Notes: generated from the sequence alone by a model not told the origin. 64,000 bases of DNA from Phytoamicus setariae (GCF_016722925.1 NZ_JAEQNC010000011.1:110632-174631), one strand, 5' to 3'; shown: positions 10,844-20,450, counted from the stretch's first letter. Numbers and translations are program-made.

Positions 10844-11134
10844 TCAGTTCTGCCGCTTCCATACAAACTCCAGCTCCTCGCGGAAAGCGAAGCGTTTCAG
10901 GTGGTCCGCAACGACCGTCTCCAGCCGCTCGAGATCCTCCGTCGTTCCGTCCTCAATGCGAATCTGCAATGCGTCCGGACTTGCGGTGAGCCATGTCTGG
11001 GCGCCGGAGGGGAAATCAATCCGGCCGTTCTGTGCGTCGAATTCGGCGGTCATTTTATGGGACCAGTGCTTGCATAGCTGCTGCAAGTACTTGCTGGCAT
11101 GCTCGGTCGTCACCGTAGCGGATGTTTGGGCCAA
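10844..11134 (-). CDS. DUF2218 family protein with a TTG start
   Basis: 96-aa cytosolic protein of the DUF2218 family, function unknown. Typical family features are TEHASKYLQQLCKHWSHK near the N-terminus and an RIDF strand. The start is TTG at 11134: a strong ribosome site, AGAAGGAGA (11140-11148 on the - strand), lies 5 bases before it, whereas an ATG at 11164 lies inside an inverted repeat and has no such site. It is followed by the nitroreductase gene. In several bacteria DUF2218 genes sit by iron-uptake or redox genes, but nothing here fixes a role. Confidence 0.75.
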   Translation of the reverse strand: MAQTSATVTTEHASKYLQQLCKHWSHKMTAEFDAQNGRIDFPSGAQTWLTASPDALQIRIEDGTTEDLERLETVVADHLKRFAFREELEFVWKRQN

Positions 11135-11146
11135 CTTCGTCTCCTT

Positions 11147-11167
11147 CTCTTGAACTCTGTTCAAGAG
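11147..11167 (-). promoter_or_regulatory. Inverted repeat abutting the DUF2218 ribosome-binding site
   Basis: Perfect 9-bp arms (CTCTTGAAC at 11147-11155, GTTCAAGAG at 11159-11167) flank a 3-base spacer. The repeat overlaps the upstream edge of the ribosome site of the TTG-started gene. It could be a repressor operator or an mRNA hairpin that limits ribosome access. Inferred only. Confidence 0.5.
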
Positions 11168-11251
11168 TTATTTGGTCAGAAATGGCAAATCCGCAAGCCC
11201 GTTTCTATCGACAAACTGTTCATCGTTTGCAGGCCTTGGCGGCTGTGGCCG

Positions 11252-12133
11252 TTAGCGCGGCAAGGCATCAATAAGCGTTTCGCGAGCGGAATTTAGATGC
11301 CGGCGGCATGCGCGCTCAATTTCCTGCGGATCGCGTGACCGCAGCGCGGCGATATAGTCGAGATGCTCGCGCAGTGCACGCTCGTTGCGGCTTCTGGCCT
11401 GGCTCTTGTTCCACTGGAAATGGTAGTGGAAGATAAACGCGATGACGTCATAGAAATCGATGACGAAGCGGTTGCCCGAGGCTTTGTGGACAAGCAGATG
11501 AAACTTTTCGTCCAGGGGCGAAAAGTCCTTGAAGCGACTATCAAGGTCGATGATCAGGTCGCGGTGTTCGTCTTCGATCAGATCGAGATCGGCCCAGGCT
11601 GGATGATTGACCGGGAGTTTGGCAAAGGCGGTTGCCGAGCGCAGTTCGAACATTTCGCGCACTTCGCATAGCTCCAGCGCGAAGTCGACAGTAAAACCCT
11701 TGAGTATCCAATGACTGTTCGGACGCTTTTCGATCAATCCGAAACGCGAAAACCGTATCAGGAATTCTCGTACGCTGGTGGCGCCGGCTCCGATTTCGCG
11801 TGCAAGCTCAGCCTCGTTGATTTGCATGCCCGGTTCGACATCGCCGGTCAGGATTCGCTGCATGAAGCTCTTTTCAATGATTTCATTGAGCGAATTGGTT
11901 TCTTCGTCCGGAAAATAGTCCTGATCGAGCGGGCGCCTCAGCACTAATTTCTGTCGCTTGTCCCAGGTAATCAGCCCTGTATCGCGCATGCGCGAGAGGA
12001 TCGCTCGGACAGTCGTGCGGCTGATGCCGTATTTTTCACCGAGTTCCGGTTCGGAGGGCAGGCTGTCCTTTCCGCCGAGATCTTCCAGGCAGCGATTGTA
12101 GGCTTCCTTGAAAACCGTGTTCTGCCGCGCCAT
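11252..12133 (-). CDS. GntR-family regulator with two winged-helix domains and an FCD domain
   Basis: 293-aa transcription factor. A first winged helix lies at about 5-66 (LPSEPELGEKYGISRTTVRA), a second at about 80-148 (INEAELAREIGAGATSVREF...GLIEKRPNSHWIL), then an all-helical FCD effector domain at about 150-290 with the usual DEHRDLI, DEKFHLLVHKASGN and HLNSARETL elements. The FadR-type norm is a single winged helix. Start 12133 has GGAGGGG 9 bases upstream; an ATG at 12166 is possible but has no good ribosome site. It is divergent from phaZ, which suggests but does not prove that it controls PHB breakdown. Confidence 0.82.
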   Translation of the reverse strand: MARQNTVFKEAYNRCLEDLGGKDSLPSEPELGEKYGISRTTVRAILSRMRDTGLITWDKRQKLVLRRPLDQDYFPDEETNSLNEIIEKSFMQRILTGDVEPGMQINEAELAREIGAGATSVREFLIRFSRFGLIEKRPNSHWILKGFTVDFALELCEVREMFELRSATAFAKLPVNHPAWADLDLIEDEHRDLIIDLDSRFKDFSPLDEKFHLLVHKASGNRFVIDFYDVIAFIFHYHFQWNKSQARSRNERALREHLDYIAALRSRDPQEIERACRRHLNSARETLIDALPR

Positions 12134-12542
12134 TCCAGGATCCCCTCCAGTCTGCATAGCGATCACCCAGCACTCGACCTCCTCGATAGCTGTGTGATAA
12201 CTGTATATTGCAGGTAAAAAACAAAATCAAACGGCTTGCAATGGTTTGATTGGTTTTCTGACTCCCCCGCAATTCGCAAGCTGCAAACGAAGAACGCTGG
12301 AATCATCGGGGATGCAGGTGCTTGAACGCCTGCTATCGGAGTCAGAAATAGGAGCGCAGATCACGATTCCCTGATCGCTATGCTCATTTGTTACATAAAG
12401 TGAAAAATGCTAGAGTCGCATTTGCAGCAGGTTCCTTGTCCGTTAACGCGAAGCTGCTAATCTTGCACTGCATTGAACCGCTTGCAGCGCACACTATGTC
12501 GGTTACTACGACCACTGGTGCCTGAAATGGAATGGAAATTGA
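12134..12542. promoter_or_regulatory. Divergent control region between the GntR gene and phaZ
   Basis: A 409-base gap with no gene that I can support. A weak sigma70-like promoter for phaZ is TTGTTA (12388-12393), 17 bases, TAGAGT (12411-12416). TGCA/TGC-rich words cluster downstream of it (12422-12430, 12464-12472, 12481-12490); the PHA regulator PhaR is reported to prefer TGC/GCA-rich DNA, so these are possible sites. No convincing GntR operator was found. Confidence 0.3.
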
Positions 12543-13847
12543 ATGTTCTATCAGTTTTATGAATTCGGCCATGCTGCCATGGCTCCATGGCGGGCGACGG
12601 CCGAAAACATGCGTGTCGCCTATAGCAATCCATTCAATCCTCTTTCCTACACCGCTATGGGCCGATCCTTGGCGGCCGGCCTTGAGGTATTCGAGCGTGT
12701 GACCCGGCGCTACGGCAAGCCCGCTTTCGAACTTCCTCAGACGCAGATTGCCGGCGTCGATGTTTCAGTCCACGAAAAGGTGGTCTGGTCCAAATCCTTT
12801 TGCGATCTTCTGCATTTCGAACGTTGCCTTCCACCGCATCACGGCAACGATCCGAAGGTTCTGGTGGTCGCGCCCATGTCGGGCCATTACGCGACGCTCC
12901 TTCGCGGCACTGTGGAGGCGCTTCTCCCGGCAGCAGACGTCTATATCACCGACTGGAAGGATGCGCGCATGGTGCCGCTTTCCGAAGGCCGGTTCGATCT
13001 CGACGATTACATCGACTATGTCACAGAAATGATCCGTTTCCTCGGGCCCGATACCCATGTCGTGGCGGTCTGCCAGCCTTCGGTACCGGTTCTTGCCGCC
13101 GTCGCACTGATGGAGGAGGCGGAAGATCCCCTTGCGCCGGCCTCGATGACGCTGATGGGTGGACCGATCGATACCCGTATCAATCCGACCGCGGTCAACA
13201 GGTTGGCTGAAGAAAAGCCGCTGAAGTGGTTCGAAGACAACGTCGTCATGAATGTGCCCTGGCCTCAGCCGGGGGTGATGCGACCGGTTTACCCCGGCTT
13301 CCTGCAGCTCTCCGGGTTTATGTCGATGAACCTCGACCGGCATCTGGTCGCCCACAAGGAGTTCTTCATGCATCTTGTGAAGAACAATGGCGATTCCGCC
13401 GACAAGCATCGGGAATTCTATGACGAGTATCTCGCGGTGATGGATCTGACGGCGGAGTTCTATCTTCAGACCGTCGATACTGTATTCATCCACCATGCCC
13501 TTCCCAAGGGCGAGATGACCCATCGCGGCCACCTGGTCGACCCTTCGAAAATTCGCCGGACCGCACTTCTTACTGTCGAGGGTGAAAACGACGACATTTC
13601 CGGTGTCGGGCAGACCCAAGCCGCGCAGAGGCTGTGCGTCAACATTCCAGACAGCAACCGCATGCACTATGTGCAGCCGGATGTCGGCCACTATGGCGTA
13701 TTCAACGGTTCGCGTTTCCGTAAGGAAATCGCTCCGCGCATCCTGGGCTTCATCAATGCCCATCGCAGCGGGAGCCGGGCGGAACAGACATCGGTCGTCC
13801 TGCCGCTCAGGAGGCCGGCTGCAAAGCGTCAAAAGCAAGTGGTGTAG
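12543..13847 (+). CDS. phaZ: Intracellular polyhydroxybutyrate depolymerase
   Basis: Mobilises stored poly-3-hydroxybutyrate granules inside the cell. The 434-aa protein matches the PhaZ family from end to end: MFYQFYEFGHAAMAPWR at the N-terminus, PMSGHYATLLRGTVE, and VCQPSVP, whose Cys177 stands at the position of the Cys nucleophile of intracellular PhaZ enzymes. A conserved GHYGVFNGSRFR near the C-terminus holds the expected catalytic His. No signal peptide is present, as expected for the intracellular type. The last 20 residues are Arg-rich. It is divergent from a GntR regulator. Confidence 0.93.
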   Translation: MFYQFYEFGHAAMAPWRATAENMRVAYSNPFNPLSYTAMGRSLAAGLEVFERVTRRYGKPAFELPQTQIAGVDVSVHEKVVWSKSFCDLLHFERCLPPHHGNDPKVLVVAPMSGHYATLLRGTVEALLPAADVYITDWKDARMVPLSEGRFDLDDYIDYVTEMIRFLGPDTHVVAVCQPSVPVLAAVALMEEAEDPLAPASMTLMGGPIDTRINPTAVNRLAEEKPLKWFEDNVVMNVPWPQPGVMRPVYPGFLQLSGFMSMNLDRHLVAHKEFFMHLVKNNGDSADKHREFYDEYLAVMDLTAEFYLQTVDTVFIHHALPKGEMTHRGHLVDPSKIRRTALLTVEGENDDISGVGQTQAAQRLCVNIPDSNRMHYVQPDVGHYGVFNGSRFRKEIAPRILGFINAHRSGSRAEQTSVVLPLRRPAAKRQKQVV

Positions 13848-14029
13848 TGGACGCTGGCAAATTTGTGGCGGGAGCTTTTCGCCCGCTTATTGCACTTTCG
13901 AAATATAAGATATGTTTCAGCGCCTTGTCCGATTTCAAGGCAGGATATCTTGAAGGCGGCCAATTCCTTCCCACATCGATTGTACTGGTTTGCAATGGGC
14001 AGACCGGGCTATCGCGAGGATAAGGAAAC

Positions 14030-14464
14030 ATGTACCGCACTGCTCTCATACGGCCTGACTGGACGCCGGCAACCATTGCCCTGATGGTGCTGGGTTTTGT
14101 CGTCTTCTGGCCGCTTGGACTGGCAATGCTTGCTTACATATTGTTCGGCGAGCGTCTGCAGGCGTTCAAGCGTGATGCCAATGAAAAGGTGGATGGATTT
14201 GCGAGATCGTGCCGTGGCGGGCGCTGGCGCAACCAGGGTTTTCATCATCAGTCTACCGGCAATTCGGCTTTCGATGACTGGCGCCGGGCGGAACTCGACC
14301 GGATCGAGGAAGAACGCCGCAAGCTCGATGAAATGCGCGCCGACTTCGACAGCTACATGCGCGAGCTTCGCAGGGCGCGCGACAAGGAGGAATTCGATCG
14401 CTTCATGCGTGAGCGCAACGCCCGCAAGACCGATCTTGATCCCCAGAACGGTTTTTCAGGATAA
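14030..14464 (+). CDS. DUF2852 family membrane protein
   Basis: 144-aa protein of unknown function. The N-terminus has one or two membrane segments (about residues 14-42, TIALMVLGFVVFWPLGLAMLAY). The remainder is a highly charged, probably coiled-coil region (about 85-130) ending in a family-typical ERNARKTDLDPQNGF. A GAGGATAAGGA ribosome site precedes the ATG. It has its own terminator downstream. The 182-base gap to phaZ holds overlapping inverted repeats (13922-13954). Confidence 0.8.
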   Translation: MYRTALIRPDWTPATIALMVLGFVVFWPLGLAMLAYILFGERLQAFKRDANEKVDGFARSCRGGRWRNQGFHHQSTGNSAFDDWRRAELDRIEEERRKLDEMRADFDSYMRELRRARDKEEFDRFMRERNARKTDLDPQNGFSG

Positions 14465-14485
14465 TTTCCGCGAAATCGTGGACCG

Positions 14486-14512
14486 GCCGGCGTCAGCAAA
14501 ACGCCGGCTTTT
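14486..14512 (+). terminator. Terminator after the DUF2852 gene
   Basis: 8-bp stem GCCGGCGT (14486-14493) with ACGCCGGC (14501-14508), a 7-base loop, followed by TTTT. It lies 22 bases after the DUF2852 stop. Confidence 0.8.
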
Positions 14513-14544
14513 CTATTTCAGCACGAATCTGCTAGCTGTTGTTG

Positions 14545-15303
14545 ATGCTTTCCCGTTTGACATTTCTCCAGAAGCCCCAGCGCCCGAGCGACCCCTCGAC
14601 GCGCACCATCGATGTCGCGGGGCGTCCCATCTCGCTGACCATCAAGCCGGATAGCCGGGCGCGCCGTATGACCTTGCGGATCGAGCCGGGCGGCAAGGCG
14701 CTGAAGATGACGGTGCCGTTGGGGCTGCGCCAGCGTGAGATCGATGATTTCCTCGCCCGCCATGAAGGATGGCTCATGACGCGGCTAGCGCGCTTTCCGC
14801 GCAATGCCGGATTGGAGGAAGGCCGTTACGTGCAGCTGCGCGGCGTCGCGCACCGCATCGAACGGACCGGCAAGGCGAGGGGATTGACCGAAGCAATCGT
14901 GATCGACGGTGAGTCTGTGCTTCGCGTCGGGGGCAGTGAAGAGCATCTCGGCCGACGCCTGCGGGATTATTTGAAAGCTGAGGCGCGCAAGGATCTCGAA
15001 TATTCGGCACGAACACATGCTGCTACAATAGGCCGGCGCATCAATGCCATCACGCTCAAGGATACAAAGAGCCGTTGGGGATCGTGTTCGCATGATGGGA
15101 ATCTCAGCTTTTCATGGCGGATCATCATGGCGCCGCCCTATGTCATCGACTATCTCGCGGCGCACGAAGTCTCCCATCTCGAGCAGATGAACCATTCGGA
15201 TGCCTTCTGGACGCTCTGCGAGCGGCTGTGCCCAAAGACGCTGGAAGCCAAGCACTGGCTGAAGCGCAACGGCGCCATGCTGCATGTCCATGATTTCGGC
15301 TGA
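14545..15303 (+). CDS. YgjP/SprT-like M48-type metal-dependent hydrolase
   Basis: 252-aa protein of the YgjP-like metallopeptidase family (DUF45). The zinc motif HEVSH lies in the block YLAAHEVSHLEQMNHSDAFW, and SRWGSCSHDGNLSFSWR is the usual preceding signature. The N-terminal third (KPDSRARRMTLRIEPGGK) is typical too. The role is unknown; some relatives are linked to DNA or nucleotide metabolism. ATG 14545 was chosen over two preceding TTG codons. It lies upstream of trpF but with an 87-base gap, so cotranscription is uncertain. Confidence 0.85.
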   Translation: MLSRLTFLQKPQRPSDPSTRTIDVAGRPISLTIKPDSRARRMTLRIEPGGKALKMTVPLGLRQREIDDFLARHEGWLMTRLARFPRNAGLEEGRYVQLRGVAHRIERTGKARGLTEAIVIDGESVLRVGGSEEHLGRRLRDYLKAEARKDLEYSARTHAATIGRRINAITLKDTKSRWGSCSHDGNLSFSWRIIMAPPYVIDYLAAHEVSHLEQMNHSDAFWTLCERLCPKTLEAKHWLKRNGAMLHVHDFG

Positions 15304-15390
15304 TCGGATCGGTTCGGTGGACGTTTAATCGTCGCAATCTTGGCGCAAAGAGGGCTCGACTCTGACGGCTTTTCATGCGACTTGGGCGAG

Positions 15391-16044
15391 ATGCAACTCG
15401 ATGTCAAAATCTGCGGACTGAAGACCGAGCAGGCGGTTGATCACGCCCTGTCGCTTGGTGCGACGCATGTCGGCTTTATCTTTTTTGCCAAGAGCCCTCG
15501 CCATATCGAGCCTGTTGATGCCGGCCGGCTGGCGGACCGGGTGCGCGGCAAGGCCAAGATCGTATCGGTCTCTGTTGACGCCGACAACGACGAACTCGAT
15601 GAGATCATCGACCTCATCCGCCCTGACATGCTTCAATTGCACGGCAAGGAGAGCCCGGACCGCGTTTTGAACGTCAAGGCCGTCACCGGACTGCCTGTCA
15701 TCAAAGCGTTTTCGATCTCGGAGGCAAACGACCTCAAGCGCATCGAGGCTTACGACGGTATCGCCGACAGGCTGCTTTTCGACGCCAAGGCGCCCAAGAA
15801 TTCGGAGCTTCCTGGTGGCAATGGCGTCAGCTTCGACTGGCGGCTGCTAGGCGCGCTTGACGCGCATGTCGATTACATGCTTTCCGGTGGTCTCAACAAG
15901 GACAATGTCGGTGAGGCGATTGCGATAGCGCATCCCGGCGGGATCGATGTGTCCTCCGGCGTCGAGTCGAGCCCTGGCGTCAAGGATCTGAAGTTAATGG
16001 ACGAATTTTTCGCCGCCGTGCGTCGCGCAATGCAGGCGGCCTGA
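15391..16044 (+). CDS. trpF: Phosphoribosylanthranilate isomerase
   Basis: Third step of tryptophan synthesis: Amadori rearrangement of PRA to CdRP. It is a 217-aa TIM barrel. VKICGLKT at residues 4-11 holds the catalytic Cys, and [18 protein letters not shown] (catalytic Asp) and SGGLNKDNV follow, with DVSSGVE before the C-terminus. ATG 15391 was chosen because the family starts just before KICG; 17 upstream codons in the same frame do not look like family sequence. trpB follows after 11 bases. Confidence 0.95.
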   Translation: MQLDVKICGLKTEQAVDHALSLGATHVGFIFFAKSPRHIEPVDAGRLADRVRGKAKIVSVSVDADNDELDEIIDLIRPDMLQLHGKESPDRVLNVKAVTGLPVIKAFSISEANDLKRIEAYDGIADRLLFDAKAPKNSELPGGNGVSFDWRLLGALDAHVDYMLSGGLNKDNVGEAIAIAHPGGIDVSSGVESSPGVKDLKLMDEFFAAVRRAMQAA

Positions 16045-16055
16045 GGGAGAGCCAA

Positions 16056-17276
16056 GTGAACGAAGCCGCAAAACCCAATTCCTTCCGCGCCGGACCGGAC
16101 GAAGACGGCCGTTTCGGCATATTTGGGGGGCGCTTCGTTGCCGAGACCCTGATGCCGCTTATCCTCGAGCTGCAGGCGGAGTGGGACAAGGCCAAGACCG
16201 ATCCGGAATTCCAGGCTGAGCTCAAGAGCCTTGGCGCGCATTATATCGGCCGGCCGAGCCCGCTCTATTTCGCCGAGCGCCTGACCGAGCATCTGGGCGG
16301 CGCAAAGATCTATTTCAAGCGCGAAGAGCTCAATCACACCGGTTCGCACAAGATCAACAATTGCATCGGCCAGATCCTGCTGGCCAAGCGCATGGGCAAG
16401 ACCCGCATCATCGCTGAAACCGGCGCTGGCCAGCATGGCGTTGCTTCGGCAACTGTCGCTGCCCGCTTCGGTTTTCCATGCGTCGTCTATATGGGCGCGA
16501 CCGATGTCGAGCGTCAGGCTCCGAATGTCTTCCGCATGAAGCTGCTGGGAGCCGAGGTCAAGCCGGTAACTGCCGGTCATGGCACGCTCAAGGACGCCAT
16601 GAACGAGGCGTTGCGCGACTGGGTGACCAATGTCGATGACACCTACTACCTGATCGGTACCGCAGCAGGCCCGCATCCCTATCCCGAACTGGTCCGCGAC
16701 TTCCAGTCCGTTATCGGCACCGAAGCCAAGGAGCAGTTGATGGAGGCGGAAGGCAGGTTGCCGGATATGGTGATCGCCGCCGTCGGCGGTGGCTCCAACG
16801 CCATCGGCATTTTCCATCCTTTCCTTGACGATGCGAGTGTCAGGATTGTCGGCGTGGAAGCCGGCGGACGAGGTCTGCAGGGCGTCGAGCATTGCGCGTC
16901 GATCACGGCCGGCTCACCGGGCGTGCTGCATGGCAACCGAACCTATCTTCTCCAGGATGGAGACGGCCAGATCCTCGAAGGACATTCGATATCGGCTGGT
17001 CTGGACTATCCTGGCATCGGTCCGGAACACGCTTGGCTCCACGATATCGGCCGTGCCGAATACGTGCCGATCATGGACGATGAAGCGCTCGAGGCCTTCC
17101 AGCTTCTGACCAGGCTCGAAGGGATCATCCCGGCGCTGGAGCCCAGCCATGCGATTGCCGAAGTCATCAAGCGTGCGCCGAAGATGGGCAAGGACGAGAT
17201 CATCCTGATGAACCTCTCCGGGCGAGGTGACAAGGATATCTTCACGGTCGGCAAGATTCTGGGAATGGGGCTCTGA
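16056..17276 (+). CDS. trpB: Tryptophan synthase beta subunit
   Basis: PLP enzyme joining indole and serine to give tryptophan; it forms an alpha2beta2 complex with TrpA. 406 aa. [14 protein letters not shown] holds the PLP Lys, [12 protein letters not shown] holds the catalytic Glu, and GGGSNAIG binds the PLP phosphate. The start is GTG at 16056 with GAGGGAGA upstream. The trpA start lies one base past the stop. Confidence 0.97.
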   Translation: MNEAAKPNSFRAGPDEDGRFGIFGGRFVAETLMPLILELQAEWDKAKTDPEFQAELKSLGAHYIGRPSPLYFAERLTEHLGGAKIYFKREELNHTGSHKINNCIGQILLAKRMGKTRIIAETGAGQHGVASATVAARFGFPCVVYMGATDVERQAPNVFRMKLLGAEVKPVTAGHGTLKDAMNEALRDWVTNVDDTYYLIGTAAGPHPYPELVRDFQSVIGTEAKEQLMEAEGRLPDMVIAAVGGGSNAIGIFHPFLDDASVRIVGVEAGGRGLQGVEHCASITAGSPGVLHGNRTYLLQDGDGQILEGHSISAGLDYPGIGPEHAWLHDIGRAEYVPIMDDEALEAFQLLTRLEGIIPALEPSHAIAEVIKRAPKMGKDEIILMNLSGRGDKDIFTVGKILGMGL

Positions 17277-17277
17277 T

Positions 17278-18117
17278 ATGACCAAGCGTATGGACCAAAA
17301 GTTTGCCGATCTCAAAGCGGAAGGCCGCCCGGCGCTGGTGACATATTTCATGGCCGGCGACCCGGACTATGATACGTCGCTGGAAATCATGAAGGCACTG
17401 CCGCTTGCCGGTGCTGACGTCATTGAACTCGGCGCACCGTTTTCGGATCCGATGGCCGATGGTCCGGCAATCCAGTTGGCGGGACAGCGGGCCTTGAAGG
17501 CGGGGCAGACGCTCGCCAAGACGCTGCAGATGGCCCGCGATTTCCGCAAGACCGATAACACGACGCCGCTCGTGCTGATGGGCTATTACAATCCGATCTA
17601 TGTCTATGGTGTCGAGCGGTTCCTGGACGAAGCGCTGGAAGCCGGCCTCGATGGCCTGATCGTCGTCGATCTGCCGGCCGAGATGGATGATGAACTGTGC
17701 ATCCCGGCGCTGAAGCGTGACATCAATTTCATTCGTCTGGCCACGCCGACGACGGATGAACGCCGCCTGCCGAAGGTTCTCACCAACACCTCCGGTTTCG
17801 TCTACTACGTCTCGATGACCGGTATTACGGGCTCTGCTTTGCCCGATCCGTCGAAAATCTCGGCTGCGGTCGAGCGCATCAAGAGCCATACGGCACTGCC
17901 GGTCTGCGTCGGTTTTGGTGTCAAGACTGCCGAACATGCGCGACGGATCGGCGCTTCCGCCGATGGCGTGGTGGTCGGTACGGCGATCGTCAACCAGGTC
18001 GCAACTTCGCTTGACAGCGAAGGCAAGGCATCGCCAGACACCGTCCAGGCTGTCGCGACCTTCGTGCGTGGTCTTTCCTCCGGCGTCCATGCTGCTCGTC
18101 TTGCGGCTGCCGAATAA
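17278..18117 (+). CDS. trpA: Tryptophan synthase alpha subunit
   Basis: Cleaves indole-3-glycerol phosphate and channels indole to TrpB. It is a 279-aa TIM barrel. [17 protein letters not shown] holds the catalytic Glu and Asp. YYNPIYVYG and the phosphate-binding loops ([20 protein letters not shown]) are present. ATG 17278 follows the trpB stop with one base between. An earlier in-frame start would lie inside trpB. Confidence 0.97.
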   Translation: MTKRMDQKFADLKAEGRPALVTYFMAGDPDYDTSLEIMKALPLAGADVIELGAPFSDPMADGPAIQLAGQRALKAGQTLAKTLQMARDFRKTDNTTPLVLMGYYNPIYVYGVERFLDEALEAGLDGLIVVDLPAEMDDELCIPALKRDINFIRLATPTTDERRLPKVLTNTSGFVYYVSMTGITGSALPDPSKISAAVERIKSHTALPVCVGFGVKTAEHARRIGASADGVVVGTAIVNQVATSLDSEGKASPDTVQAVATFVRGLSSGVHAARLAAAE

Positions 18118-18193
18118 CAACGCCATATGAGAGCAATGGATCTGATCCCGTCAGGGCGTCCGTTGCTTTAGTCCTGAAAAGGAGTTCAATGAT

Positions 18194-19072
18194 ATGAACT
18201 GGATTACCAATTTCGTCCGCCCGAAGATCAATTCGATGCTCGGACGCCCACAGGTCGATACGCCCGACAATCTCTGGATCAAGTGCCCCGAAACCGGCGA
18301 GATGGTGTTCCACAAGGAGCTGGAAGCCAATCAGTGGGTCATTCCGGGCTCCGGCTATCACATGAAGATGCCGGCCAGGGAACGTCTGAACCATCTGTTC
18401 GACGGCAGCCAGTTCGAACTCCTGCCGCAGCCAAAGGTCGCGCAGGATCCCCTGCGTTTCCGCGATTCCAAGAAATATGCCGATCGTCTCAAGGACGGCC
18501 GTGCCAAGACCGGCCTTGAGGACACGATTCTCGCCGGTGTGGGCAAGGTGCGCGGCGTCAAGATGGTGGGCATCGTCCACGAATTCGCCTTCATGGGCGG
18601 CTCACTTGGCCTTGCCGCAGGCGAAGCCATCATCAAGGCGTTCGAGCGCGCGATCGCTGAGAAATGCCCGCTGGTGATCTTCCCGGCATCGGGTGGCGCG
18701 CGCATGCAGGAAGGCATCCTGTCGCTGATGCAGCTACCGCGCACCACGGTGGCGGTGGAAATGCTCAAGGAAGCCGGTCTTCCCTATTTCGTCGTGCTCA
18801 CCAACCCTACTACCGGCGGCGTCACTGCATCCTATGCTATGCTGGGCGATATCCACATGGCTGAACCGGGTGCGGAAATCTGCTTTGCCGGCAAGCGCGT
18901 CATCGAACAGACGATCCGCGAAAAGCTGCCGGATGGCTTCCAGACATCGGAATACTTGCTGGAGCATGGCATGGTGGACATGGTGATCAACCGTCATGAC
19001 ATTCCCGACACGCTTGCACGGCTGTGCCGGATGATGATGGGCTTGCCCGAACCTCTGGCTGTCGCAGCCTGA
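18194..19072 (+). CDS. accD: Acetyl-CoA carboxylase carboxyltransferase beta subunit
   Basis: Carboxyltransferase subunit making malonyl-CoA for fatty acid synthesis, 292 aa. The crotonase-like core shows [31 protein letters not shown] and [13 protein letters not shown]. The N-terminal region that forms a four-Cys zinc finger in E. coli AccD keeps only one Cys here ([13 protein letters not shown]...[14 protein letters not shown]), a pattern I recall as usual in rhizobia. An AAAAGGAG ribosome site lies before the start. It sits between trpA and folC, the common alphaproteobacterial order. Confidence 0.95.
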   Translation: MNWITNFVRPKINSMLGRPQVDTPDNLWIKCPETGEMVFHKELEANQWVIPGSGYHMKMPARERLNHLFDGSQFELLPQPKVAQDPLRFRDSKKYADRLKDGRAKTGLEDTILAGVGKVRGVKMVGIVHEFAFMGGSLGLAAGEAIIKAFERAIAEKCPLVIFPASGGARMQEGILSLMQLPRTTVAVEMLKEAGLPYFVVLTNPTTGGVTASYAMLGDIHMAEPGAEICFAGKRVIEQTIREKLPDGFQTSEYLLEHGMVDMVINRHDIPDTLARLCRMMMGLPEPLAVAA

Positions 19073-19092
19073 TCCCAAGGGACCGAGCGATC

Positions 19093-20436
19093 ATGAGCGA
19101 TCTTCCTGAAAGCCGCGCCGAGCGCGAAATCGACCGGCTTCTCGGTCTCTATCCCCGCGGCTTCGACCTGTCGCTCGACCGCATTGCGCGTCTGCTTGAG
19201 GATCTCGGCAGGCCGCAGGATCGCCTGCCGCCGGTCATTCATGTCGCGGGCACCAACGGCAAAGGGTCTGCGACTGCGTTTTCGCGGGCCCTGCTGGAAT
19301 CCGCAGGGCTGTCGGCGCATGTCCACACGTCGCCGCATCTTGTGCGCTGGCACGAGCGCTATCGCATCGGTGTTGCCGGCGGAACCGGCCGCCTGGTGTC
19401 CGACGAGGCGCTGCTAGACGCAGTGCTGCGCGTCGAAAAGGCCAACGCGGAACAGAACATCACGGTGTTCGAACTCCTGACGGCGGTCATCTTCCTGTTG
19501 TTTTCCGAAAACCCGGCCGACGCGGCAATCATCGAGGTGGGGCTTGGCGGCATGTATGACGCCACCAATGTCTTCGCCAATCCGGCGGCTTCACTGATCA
19601 TGCCGGTGGCGCTCGATCACCAATCCTGGCTCGGCAACACGATCGAGGAAATCGCCGCTGCCAAGGCCGGCATCATCAAGCCGGGCCGGCCGGTTGTCAT
19701 CGGGCGGCAGGACGAGCCGGCGGCACTTGAAGTGCTGGTCGATACCGCTGAGCGGCTGAAAAGCCCGCTCTCCATCTATGGACAAGACTATATGGCCTAC
19801 GAAGAGGGCGGCCGCCTTGTCTATCAGGATGAGGACGGACTCATGGATCTGCCGCTGCCGGCGCTTCCCGGTCGTCACCAGTTTGCCAACGCGGCGGCTG
19901 CGATCCGGGCGGTTAAGTCAGCCGGCTTTTCAATGACCGAGGAAATCGTTGCCCGGGCAATGAAATCGGTATCCTGGCCGGCGCGGCTCCAGCGTCTGAG
20001 GACGGGAAAGCTCGTGCCATTGGCGCCGGAGGGATCAGAAATCTGGCTCGATGGCGGTCACAACCCGCATGGAGGCCGTGCGGTTGCCGAATCCATGGTC
20101 GCCTTCGAGGAGCGTGACCCGCGTCCGCTTTATCTCGTGACCGGCATGATCAACACCAAGGATCCGAAGGGCTATTTCGAGGCATTTGAAGGCATCGCCC
20201 GCGAAGTGCTGACGGTTGGTATACGCAATTCCGATGCGGGACTCGATCCTGTGGCGCTTGCCAGCGATGCCGCAGATGCGGGATTGGTGGCCGAGCCGGT
20301 AACCTCGACCGAGGAAGCGCTGCGGCGGATCGCCAGCTTCCATCGTCCGGGCGACAGACCGCCGCGTATTCTGATCGGCGGCTCGCTGTATTTCGCCGGC
20401 ACCGTGCTGGAAGACAACGGAACGCTGCCGGAATAA
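19093..20436 (+). CDS. folC: Bifunctional folylpolyglutamate / dihydrofolate synthase
   Basis: Adds glutamate to dihydropteroate and folates. It is a 447-aa Mur-ligase-like ATPase. HVAGTNGKGSATAF is the P-loop, followed by HTSPHLVRWHERYRI and IIEVGLGGMYDATN. LDGGHNPHGG marks the C-terminal domain. ATG 19093 (MSDLPESRAE) was chosen; an earlier in-frame ATG overlaps accD. The gene ends 14 bases before its terminator. Confidence 0.95.
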   Translation: MSDLPESRAEREIDRLLGLYPRGFDLSLDRIARLLEDLGRPQDRLPPVIHVAGTNGKGSATAFSRALLESAGLSAHVHTSPHLVRWHERYRIGVAGGTGRLVSDEALLDAVLRVEKANAEQNITVFELLTAVIFLLFSENPADAAIIEVGLGGMYDATNVFANPAASLIMPVALDHQSWLGNTIEEIAAAKAGIIKPGRPVVIGRQDEPAALEVLVDTAERLKSPLSIYGQDYMAYEEGGRLVYQDEDGLMDLPLPALPGRHQFANAAAAIRAVKSAGFSMTEEIVARAMKSVSWPARLQRLRTGKLVPLAPEGSEIWLDGGHNPHGGRAVAESMVAFEERDPRPLYLVTGMINTKDPKGYFEAFEGIAREVLTVGIRNSDAGLDPVALASDAADAGLVAEPVTSTEEALRRIASFHRPGDRPPRILIGGSLYFAGTVLEDNGTLPE

Positions 20437-20450
20437 TCAAAGCCCAACAA

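Noticed and set aside
15304..15390. trp attenuator before trpF
   Set aside because: No Trp-rich leader peptide or alternate terminator was found; in rhizobia attenuation is associated with trpE(G), not trpFBA.
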